Of a DNA stretch of 13,605 nt, positions 7,849 to 13,605 are shown in pieces (positions within the stretch are counted from its first letter, which is position 1; the number at the start of each line of letters is the position of its first letter). The position numbers and the translations under genes were made by a program. The notes under the pieces were generated by a model. That model had not been told where the DNA came from. It did not search any database and saw nothing but the letters and a program-made list of their open reading frames with translations. The stretch covers positions 1 through 13,605 of the forward strand of contig DWUQ01000043.1 of the NCBI GenBank assembly GCA_019120675.1, given 5' to 3'. Origin of the DNA: Candidatus Paenalcaligenes intestinipullorum. GTDB taxonomy: Bacteria; Pseudomonadota; Gammaproteobacteria; Burkholderiales; Burkholderiaceae_B.

Positions 7849-8700
7849 ATGTCTCATTTAATTCTGCAATCGCCGACCCTCAGCAACGGTTGGGTTGAAA
7901 AAATTGCCGCCCTAGTCAGCGGGGAGGGCGTACAAGAGCTGGGGCCGACTGTCGTGCGGGTGCTCGGTGCGGACCCCGACATGCGGGCAGAAGTGCAGGC
8001 CGAATGCCATAAGGCGCGTGTGGATTTTGCCTTCCTACCGGAAATCCACAAGCTGCGTGAGTGCAAACTGCTGGCTATGGATATGGATTCCACACTGATC
8101 AATATTGAGTGCATTGACGAGATCGCGGCCGCAGTGGGGCGCAAGGCCGAGGTTGCCGCCATTACCGAGGCGGCTATGCGGGGTGAGATCACGGATTTTT
8201 CAGAAAGCTTAATCCGTCGGGTGAACTTGCTGAAAGGTGTACCCGAGTCGGCTTTATTGCAGGTCTACGAGCAACGTTTGCAACTGAATCCGGGCGCAGA
8301 GCGCTTAGTGAGCACCGCTAAAAAGCACGGCGTCTACACCTTGTTGGTGTCGGGTGGTTTTACTTTCTTCACCCAGCGCTTGCAAGAGCGTTTGGGCTTG
8401 GATGAAACCCACGCCAACACCCTAGAGGTAGCGGATGGGAAGCTCACCGGCCGTGTGCTGGGCGATATTGTGGACGCACAAGCTAAGGCCGATCATGTGG
8501 CACGCATTGCCGCCGAGCAGCATGCCACGCCTGAGCAAATCATTGCCGTGGGCGACGGTGCCAACGATCTAAAGATGTTGGCTCATGCTTATTATTCTGT
8601 AGCCTATCGCGCTAAACCTGTGGTACAAGAGCAGGCTCGATATGCACTGAACTACGCCCCGCTGGATGCCATCATTAATTGGTTTCGTCTAAGCTTTTAA
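7849..8700 (+). CDS. serB: phosphoserine phosphatase (SerB)
   Basis: SerB hydrolyses O-phosphoserine to serine, the last step of serine biosynthesis from 3-phosphoglycerate, in the cytoplasm. It belongs to the HAD superfamily. From the start at 7849 the protein has 283 residues. HAD motif I is MDMDSTLI with nucleophile Asp78 and acid/base Asp80. It is followed by the SerB-typical NIECIDEIA with Glu87. Motif II is the SGG of LLVSGGFTFF (Ser168). Lys214 lies in the motif III region, and motif IV is VGDGANDLKML with Asp236 and Asp240. The first 70 residues form the less conserved N-terminal domain found in longer SerB proteins. A longer start at 7831 (six more residues) sits directly on the terminator T run and is unlikely. 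No Shine-Dalgarno sequence is visible before either ATG. No neighbouring serine-pathway gene is present. Confidence 0.95.
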   Translation: MSHLILQSPTLSNGWVEKIAALVSGEGVQELGPTVVRVLGADPDMRAEVQAECHKARVDFAFLPEIHKLRECKLLAMDMDSTLINIECIDEIAAAVGRKAEVAAITEAAMRGEITDFSESLIRRVNLLKGVPESALLQVYEQRLQLNPGAERLVSTAKKHGVYTLLVSGGFTFFTQRLQERLGLDETHANTLEVADGKLTGRVLGDIVDAQAKADHVARIAAEQHATPEQIIAVGDGANDLKMLAHAYYSVAYRAKPVVQEQARYALNYAPLDAIINWFRLSF

Positions 8701-8707
8701 GCGCAGC

Positions 8708-8742
8708 AAGGGCTTAGGAGTGAATTTTCCTAAGCCTTTTTT
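8708..8742 (+). terminator. intrinsic terminator of serB, in the convergent serB/mfd gap
   Basis: GGCTTAGGA (8711-8719) pairs perfectly with TCCTAAGCC (8728-8736) around an 8-base loop, and TTTTTT (8737-8742) follows. Bases 8708-8710 can extend the stem by pairing with the T run. The hairpin fills almost the whole 43-base gap between the stop codons of serB and mfd. Read on the minus strand the stem is followed by CTTGCTGC, a poor T run, so termination of mfd here would be weaker. Confidence 0.85.
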
Positions 8743-8743
8743 C

Positions 8744-11700
8744 TTAACGTGCAAGTGTTTTCAATACCTTTGTCACCTCAGCGATCCGTGTGCTGAGTTT
8801 GGTGTTTTCTTTGAAGCTGACGCGCAGGCGTTCTGGCCCTGCAAAGCGAATGTGGGGCTGCTGCTGCACCAACTCAATCAGCTTGATCGGGTCGACGGTG
8901 GGCTTGTCGGTAAATTGCAGGTTGGCGTACTCGGTGGTGATGTCCACTTTGATGATGCCCAGCGGCTCGGCTTGAATGCGTAAGCGGTGTGCGGCGAGCA
9001 GGTTTTGTGCGGGCTCAGGGAGCAAGCCGTAGCGGTCGATGAGCTCCTCTTGCACCTGTTCTAGGTCGCCTAAGTCCTCCGCATTGGACAGCTTTTTATA
9101 TAAACCCAAACGCGCGTGCACATCGGGACAGTAATCCGTAGGCAATAGAGCCGAGCTGCGTAAATTCACCTCGCAACCCGCCTTAAAGGGCGACTCCAGA
9201 TCCGGCTCTTCACCCGCTTTCAGTGCTTTAACGGCTGTATTCAGCATATCGGAGTACAAGGAAAAACCAATTTCTTGAATATTGCCGGATTGCTGCTCAC
9301 CAAGCACTTCGCCTGCGCCACGAATTTCCAAGTCATTCATGGCAAGGAAAAAGCCCGCGCCCAATTCCTCCATGGCCTGAATGGCCTCTAGGCGCTTTTT
9401 CGCGTTGTTGGTGATGGCGTCCTCGCCAGGGGTCAGCAGGTAGGCATAAGCTTGGTGGTGCGAGCGGCCCACGCGCCCACGCAACTGGTGTAACTGCGCC
9501 AAGCCCAAGCGATCGGCCCGATGAATCACAATGGTGTTGGCACTGGGCACGTCAATCCCCGTTTCGATAATCGTGGTGCACAACAGCACATTGAAGCGTT
9601 TTTGATAAAAGCCCTTCATCACCTCTTCGAGCTCGCGCTCGGGCATTTGCCCATGTGCCACACCAATACGCGCCTCAGGCACCAGTTCGGCTAAACGGGC
9701 ACGGCGATTTTCAATGGTTTCAACTTCGTTGTGCAAGAAATACACCTGACCACCGCGTTTGAGCTCTCGCAGCAAGGCCTCACGAATGGTGCTGCCGTCT
9801 TCACGGCGCACAAAGGTTTTGATGGCCAAACGTCGTTGGGGCGCGGTGGCGATGACAGAAAAATCGCGTATGCCTTCAAGCGACATGCCCAAGGTACGGG
9901 GAATGGGGGTGGCGGTGAGTGTGAGCACGTCCACCTCGGCCCGTAAGGCTTTGAGGGCTTCTTTTTGGCGCACACCAAAGCGGTGTTCCTCGTCAATAAT
10001 GCACAAGCCTAGATTATGGTATTTGACGTTGCTGGACAAAATCTTGTGTGTACCAATCACAATATCCACAGCGCCACGCTCTAAGCCTTCAATGGCCACT
10101 TTGGTTTCTTTGGTGGAGCGAAAGCGCGACAGTTCGGCCACTCGAATGGGCCAATCCGCAAAGCGGTCACGGAAGGTTTGCGCGTGCTGCTCAGCCAGTA
10201 GGGTAGTGGGGCACAGCAGAGCCACTTGTTTGCCGTTGGCCACCGCAATAAACGCCGCTCGCAGAGCCACTTCGGTTTTACCAAACCCTACATCTCCACA
10301 AATCAAGCGATCCATCGGTTGGTTGGAGCGCATATCGTCCAGCACCGCTTCAATGGCGGCCTCTTGGTCAGGTGTAGGCTCAAAGCCAAAGCCTGACGCA
10401 AAGGCTTGGTAGTCGGTGAGGGGAATTTTGTATTGATTGCCTTCGCGTAGGGCGCGCTGAGCGTACAAGTCCAACAGCTCGGCAGCGGTATCACGGGCTT
10501 GTTTGGCCGCGCGCTTACGAGCTTTTTCCCATTGCCCTGAACCTAGTTGATGCAGCGGGGCGGCTTCAGCATCGTTGCCACTGTAGCGAGAAATTAAATG
10601 CAGCTGTGACACGGGCACATAAAGGGTGGCCTCTTTGGCGTATTCAAGGTGCAGCAGCTCGATTGGGCCTTCGCCCAGATCCATTTCGATTAGGCCTTTG
10701 TAGCGTCCGATACCGTGCTCGGTGTGCACGACCGGGTCACCTTCGCGCAGTTCTGACAAGTCTCGTACCATGGCCGCCACGTCGGAGGCTTTTTCATGAC
10801 GACGGCGTCGACGCTGGGTACGAGTTTGGGCGGGGTAAAGATCGTTTTCGGTGAGTACGCTCAAGGCATAGGGCAACACCTGAAAGCCTTGGTAGATTGG
10901 GGCAGTAACCAGCGCAAAATTGTCGTCGCTTTGTAGGAAACTGTGTAAGTCCTGATGCGTATGGGGCACAGCCAGCCCAAAATCTTGCAGCATTTGTACT
11001 AAGGTTTCGCGACGACCGGCCGAGTCGGCGCACAAGACGGTGCGTTGACTGGGGTCGTCCACCACGGCACGCAAGAGTGCGATGGGGTCGTCAGCACGGC
11101 GGGCCACTGCGACATCGGGTGCGGGTAAAAAGTTTTCTGCGGGCAAGTCTGCGCTTAAGTGCAGGCGGGCAAAGTTTCGTATTCCCGTAAACAGTTCACT
11201 TTCATTTAAAAAGAGCTGATGAGGCGTCAGTACGGGGCGCTCACGGTCGCCTTTAAGAAAGTTGTAGCGCTCGGCGGTTTCTTTGTGAAATTCCTCGATG
11301 GCGTTGCTGATGTCACCATGGGTGATGCATACGGTCGCCTTGGGTAAATACTCGAATAAGGTGGCGGTGTGCTCAAAAAACAGCGGTAAATAATACTCCA
11401 CCCCAGCAAAGGCAATGCCATTGCCGATATCCTTATAAGGCAGCGCACGGGAAGGGTCACCTTCGAAGACTTCACGGAAACGACTACGAAAGTGGTTGCG
11501 AGCGTCTTCATCCATAGGAAATTCACGCCCCGGCAGTAGCTTGACCTCTTTGACGGGGTATAGGCTACGCTGCGTTTCCACGTTAAAGGCGCGGATGGAC
11601 TCAATTTCATTGTCAAACAAATCCAGCCGATAGGGCAGGGCTGAGCCCATGGGGAAGATATCCACCAACCCGCCACGGATACAAAATTCGCCTGGGGCGG

Positions 11701-12214
11701 TGACTTGGGTGACCGCGTTGTAATTAGCCAGCAGCATTTGCTCACGGAACTGCTTTTCATCTAAGGTGTGGCCTTGTTGAAACTCAAAGGTATACGCAGC
11801 TAGGAAGGAAGGCGGTGCCAAGCGGTACAATGCCGTAGTGACCGGAATGGTCAGTACATCCAGTTGCTCATGCAGCAGGTCGTTCATGGCCTGCAGGCGT
11901 GTGGAGATTAAGTCCTCGTGGGGCGAGAACCCATCGTAGGGCAAGGTTTCCCAATCTGGAAATTGCCGGATACGCAGTTCAGGATCAAAAATTGCCACTT
12001 CGTCCGCCAATCGAGACGCATCCAAGGGGTTAGCACACAGCACCACCAGTAATTGCTGGCTTTTTCGTGCTAAAGCGGCCAGTAGCCACGCATCGCCTGA
12101 GCCGGGAGGCAAAGGGTGGTTGTAGCGTTGGCCGACTTTGAGCGCGTGCAACAAGGTGTCGGTATCGGGTAAGGCCAAAGGAGTCGAGGAAGTGGAAGCA
12201 GTCAGCGTAGTCAT
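8744..12214 (-). CDS. mfd: transcription-repair coupling factor (Mfd)
   Basis: Mfd is a DNA translocase that removes RNA polymerase stalled at lesions and recruits UvrA for nucleotide excision repair. From the start at 12214 it has 1156 residues (1148 in E. coli). The N-terminal UvrB-like part includes DWETLPYDGFSPHEDLIS (87-104) and EFCIRGGLVDIFPMGS (176-191). The RNA polymerase-interacting domain (about 488-545) has VVHTEHGIGRYKGL and LYVPVSQLHLISRY. The translocase core has Walker A GDVGFGKTE with Lys646, Walker B DEEH at 741-744, TATPIPRTL (767-775) and QLRGRVGRS (910-918). The C-terminal regulatory domain follows from about 1005. The open frame continues 101 codons upstream, but those are antisense to ispD and unlike Mfd; MTTLTAS is therefore the likely start. 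A basic run, RRRRR, occurs at 468-472. The frame is intact. Confidence 0.97.
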   Translation of the reverse strand: MTTLTASTSSTPLALPDTDTLLHALKVGQRYNHPLPPGSGDAWLLAALARKSQQLLVVLCANPLDASRLADEVAIFDPELRIRQFPDWETLPYDGFSPHEDLISTRLQAMNDLLHEQLDVLTIPVTTALYRLAPPSFLAAYTFEFQQGHTLDEKQFREQMLLANYNAVTQVTAPGEFCIRGGLVDIFPMGSALPYRLDLFDNEIESIRAFNVETQRSLYPVKEVKLLPGREFPMDEDARNHFRSRFREVFEGDPSRALPYKDIGNGIAFAGVEYYLPLFFEHTATLFEYLPKATVCITHGDISNAIEEFHKETAERYNFLKGDRERPVLTPHQLFLNESELFTGIRNFARLHLSADLPAENFLPAPDVAVARRADDPIALLRAVVDDPSQRTVLCADSAGRRETLVQMLQDFGLAVPHTHQDLHSFLQSDDNFALVTAPIYQGFQVLPYALSVLTENDLYPAQTRTQRRRRRHEKASDVAAMVRDLSELREGDPVVHTEHGIGRYKGLIEMDLGEGPIELLHLEYAKEATLYVPVSQLHLISRYSGNDAEAAPLHQLGSGQWEKARKRAAKQARDTAAELLDLYAQRALREGNQYKIPLTDYQAFASGFGFEPTPDQEAAIEAVLDDMRSNQPMDRLICGDVGFGKTEVALRAAFIAVANGKQVALLCPTTLLAEQHAQTFRDRFADWPIRVAELSRFRSTKETKVAIEGLERGAVDIVIGTHKILSSNVKYHNLGLCIIDEEHRFGVRQKEALKALRAEVDVLTLTATPIPRTLGMSLEGIRDFSVIATAPQRRLAIKTFVRREDGSTIREALLRELKRGGQVYFLHNEVETIENRRARLAELVPEARIGVAHGQMPERELEEVMKGFYQKRFNVLLCTTIIETGIDVPSANTIVIHRADRLGLAQLHQLRGRVGRSHHQAYAYLLTPGEDAITNNAKKRLEAIQAMEELGAGFFLAMNDLEIRGAGEVLGEQQSGNIQEIGFSLYSDMLNTAVKALKAGEEPDLESPFKAGCEVNLRSSALLPTDYCPDVHARLGLYKKLSNAEDLGDLEQVQEELIDRYGLLPEPAQNLLAAHRLRIQAEPLGIIKVDITTEYANLQFTDKPTVDPIKLIELVQQQPHIRFAGPERLRVSFKENTKLSTRIAEVTKVLKTLAR

Positions 12215-12223
12215 CAGCAACGA

Positions 12224-12943
12224 ATGAGAATTATGGAACCAAAAATCATAGCAATAGTGCCCGCGGCCGGTGTAGGGCTTCGCGCACAAACGAATCCAGA
12301 GGGCCGAGCTCGCTCTGTGCCTAAGCAGTATCAGCCCATAGGGGGCGACGCCATGCTGAGGCGTAGTGTGCAAGCGCTGCTGCACGAGCCGCGTATCCAC
12401 CAAGTCCGCGTAATTGTGAGCCCCACCGATACCTGGGCCGCCGCGTGCCTGGCGGATCTGCCCCGTACGGTTTGGCGAGACTGTGGCGGAGCCACGCGTG
12501 CCGATACCGTGCGTCAAGGCTTAGCGGATGCTCAGCTTTCTGACCAAGACTGGGTGCTGGTACACGATGCCGCACGCCCAGGCCTGCCCTTGGCCGACCT
12601 TCAGCGCTTGTTGGAGACCTGCTTGGCACAACAGCAAGGGGGCTTGTTGGCGTTGCCGGTCGCCGATACGGTGAAACAGCAAGATCATCATACCCCAAGC
12701 CGCGTTGCCAAAACGATTGATCGCGAAGGCTTATGGTTGGCGCAAACGCCTCAGTGTTTTCCGGCATCGTTATTGCAACAAGCTCTACAGCATTGTGTGG
12801 AGCAGGATATCCCCACTACAGACGAGGCGTCAGCGGTTGAAACCTTAGGTCATACCCCCTTATTAGTTCGGGGCTCAATGCGCAATTTTAAAGTAACATG
12901 GCCCGAAGATTTTTTACTGATGGAAAAATGGTTAGCGTTATGA
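12224..12943 (+). CDS. ispD: 2-C-methyl-D-erythritol 4-phosphate cytidylyltransferase (IspD)
   Basis: IspD joins CTP and 2-C-methyl-D-erythritol 4-phosphate to give CDP-ME, the third step of the MEP isoprenoid pathway. The protein has 239 residues from 12224. The CTP-binding loop is PAAGVGLRA (13-21) with Arg20, followed by PKQY (33-36) with Lys34. The spacing between Arg20 and Lys34 is seven residues longer than in E. coli IspD. Further signatures are VHDAARP (113-119), ADTVK (147-151), LAQTPQCF (172-179), TDEASAVE (199-206) and NFKVTWPEDF (221-230) with Lys223. A second ATG at 12233 (MEPKIIAIVPAAG) is an equally plausible start and would remove three residues; a weak GAGA precedes it. The start codon is only 9 bases from that of divergent mfd. 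The stop overlaps the ispF start as ATGA. Confidence 0.95.
   Translation: MRIMEPKIIAIVPAAGVGLRAQTNPEGRARSVPKQYQPIGGDAMLRRSVQALLHEPRIHQVRVIVSPTDTWAAACLADLPRTVWRDCGGATRADTVRQGLADAQLSDQDWVLVHDAARPGLPLADLQRLLETCLAQQQGGLLALPVADTVKQQDHHTPSRVAKTIDREGLWLAQTPQCFPASLLQQALQHCVEQDIPTTDEASAVETLGHTPLLVRGSMRNFKVTWPEDFLLMEKWLAL
12245..12253 (-). promoter_or_regulatory. candidate extended -10 promoter of mfd, inside the ispD coding region
   Basis: Read on the minus strand, bases 12253-12245 give TGCTATGAT, an extended -10 element (TGn) with a hexamer differing from TATAAT at one position. No good -35 hexamer is visible, as is common for extended -10 promoters. A transcript would begin near 12238, leaving a leader of about 24 bases before the mfd ATG. 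This is motif matching only. Confidence 0.4.
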
Positions 12944-13425
12944 ATTTACGAATTGGACAAGGCTTTGATGTGCACGCGCTTGTGACCGGGCGAGCTCTGA
13001 TTATTGGTGGCGTCACGATTCCTCATACCCATGGTTTAGACGGGCATTCGGATGCGGATGTATTGCTGCATGCGCTGACCGATGCGGTGTTGGGCGCAGC
13101 GGCACTGGGGGATATTGGGCGCTTATTTCCCGATACCGACCCCCGCTACAAAGGGGCAGACAGCCGTGTGTTGTTGCGTGAGGCCTATGCACAGGTGCAA
13201 GCGGCAGGCTGGCAGGTGGTGAATGTGGACGCTACCGTTCATGCCCAAGCGCCTAAAATCGGCCCTCATGCGTCCGCGATGGTGGCGAATATTGCGGCCG
13301 ATTTGCAGTTAGAAAGCACCTGCGTCAACATTAAGGCTAAAACCAACGAGCATTTGGGCTATTTGGGGCGCAAAGAGGGCATCGCGGCCAATGTGGTGGT
13401 GCTGCTTCGTGCTGCCCACGGCTAA
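12940..13425 (+). CDS. ispF: 2-C-methyl-D-erythritol 2,4-cyclodiphosphate synthase (IspF)
   Basis: IspF converts CDP-ME 2-phosphate to 2-C-methyl-D-erythritol 2,4-cyclodiphosphate with release of CMP, two steps after IspD in the MEP pathway. It acts as a homotrimer with a divalent metal at each active site. From 12940 the protein has 161 residues, the normal length. Metal ligands are Asp10 and His12 in GQGFDVHAL, and His44 in the segment LDGHSDADVLLHALTDAVLG. The family motifs LGDIGRLFPDTDP (56-68), KGADS (71-75) and KAKTNEHLGYLGRKEGIAA (132-150, with Thr135 and Glu137) are intact. The frame is open from 12898, but the extra 14 codons overlap ispD and are unlike IspF. The ATGA overlap with ispD indicates coupled translation. 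The stop codon overlaps that of the opposing histidine kinase gene. Confidence 0.97.
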   Translation: MNLRIGQGFDVHALVTGRALIIGGVTIPHTHGLDGHSDADVLLHALTDAVLGAAALGDIGRLFPDTDPRYKGADSRVLLREAYAQVQAAGWQVVNVDATVHAQAPKIGPHASAMVANIAADLQLESTCVNIKAKTNEHLGYLGRKEGIAANVVVLLRAAHG

Positions 13426-13605
13426 GATCGTTTGGTTGCAGTTTTATCGGCAACGGCTTTTTTGCGGTATTTCGGTAAGCTAATGCGTGCAGTCAGCCCA
13501 CCACCGGGTGGCGAAATCAGCTCAAGCTTGCCATCAATATGACCCAGCAAGCGCTCAACAATCGACAAGCCTAAGCCCGCGCCGCTTACCCCAGTACGTG
13601 CGGAC
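13422..13605 (-). CDS. sensor histidine kinase, C-terminal fragment (ATPase domain end), 5' part outside window
   Basis: The last 60 codons of a two-component sensor kinase are present, read from the right edge to a TAG at 13424-13422. The fragment contains the G2 box of a GHKL (HATPase_c) ATP-binding domain: SGAGLGLSIVERLLGHIDGKL (about residues 7-27), then LELISPPGGGLTARISLP, the usual final strands of the domain. The protein then ends in a basic tail (KYRKKAVADKTATKR). The N-terminal sensor, membrane and phospho-acceptor regions lie beyond the window, so the signal cannot be named. An EnvZ- or RisS-like OmpR-family kinase is a reasonable guess from the domain style, but it is not shown by the sequence. 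The gene is convergent with ispF, and the two coding regions overlap by 4 bases. Confidence 0.85.
   Translation of the reverse strand, partial: SARTGVSGAGLGLSIVERLLGHIDGKLELISPPGGGLTARISLPKYRKKAVADKTATKRS
13435..13463 (+). terminator. possible intrinsic terminator of ispD-ispF, inside the opposing kinase gene
   Basis: GTTGC (13435-13439) can pair with GCAAC (13450-13454) around a 10-base loop, and six T follow at 13458-13463 after three spacer bases. It lies 10 bases after the ispF stop. The 5-base stem is short, so the call is tentative. It lies within the antisense of the C-terminal codons of the kinase gene. Confidence 0.3.

Noticed and set aside
9759..10412. 217-codon open frame on the plus strand inside mfd
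   Set aside because: It lies opposite the conserved helicase core of mfd. Its translation is Ser/Arg/Lys-rich with no recognisable domain, as expected for an antisense shadow frame.
12215..12517. 101-codon N-terminal extension of mfd
   Set aside because: The frame is open, but it runs fully antisense to ispD. The translated segment is unlike any Mfd N terminus, and homology begins after MTTLTAS at 12214.
12898..12939. 14-codon N-terminal extension of ispF
   Set aside because: These codons overlap the end of ispD. The normal IspF N terminus (MNLRIGQGFDVH) begins at 12940, with an ATGA coupling overlap.

Overview
This window is a stretch of core housekeeping chromosome from a proteobacterium, most likely a betaproteobacterium of the order Burkholderiales, possibly Alcaligenaceae. 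The basis is the complex I gene order nuoH-I-J-K-L-M-N followed by a DUF2818 membrane protein (a betaproteobacterial arrangement), the linkage serB / mfd / ispD / ispF, and the style of the proteins. The family assignment is inference. The GC content is moderate by eye, lower than in most Bordetella-like genomes. No mobile element, CRISPR array, rRNA or tRNA gene was recognised.

Positions 1-7742 (+ strand) are the 3' half of a respiratory complex I (NADH:ubiquinone oxidoreductase) operon. It begins inside nuoH and runs through nuoI (two [4Fe-4S] clusters), nuoJ, nuoK, the three antiporter-like subunits nuoL, nuoM and nuoN, and an enlarged DUF2818 protein. Genes are packed with overlaps or gaps of at most 20 bases. 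A clear intrinsic terminator (7799-7830) closes the operon.

Positions 7849-8700 (+) encode SerB, phosphoserine phosphatase. Its likely start lies only 18 bases after the preceding terminator and has no visible Shine-Dalgarno sequence. A second strong hairpin terminator (8708-8742) separates it from mfd (8744-12214, - strand), the convergent gene for the transcription-repair coupling factor.

From position 12224 on the + strand, ispD and ispF encode two steps of the MEP isoprenoid pathway and are coupled by an ATGA overlap. The start codons of mfd and ispD are divergent and only 9 bases apart (18 if ispD uses its second ATG), so at least part of the control region of each gene must lie inside the other. 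ispF meets the end of a sensor histidine kinase gene on the - strand tail to tail, with a 4-base overlap. Only the last 60 codons of that gene are present.

I found no evidence of a new multi-gene system. The most notable points are a probable internal duplication in the DUF2818 protein, the compressed mfd/ispD divergent start region, and the very short space available for a serB promoter and leader.
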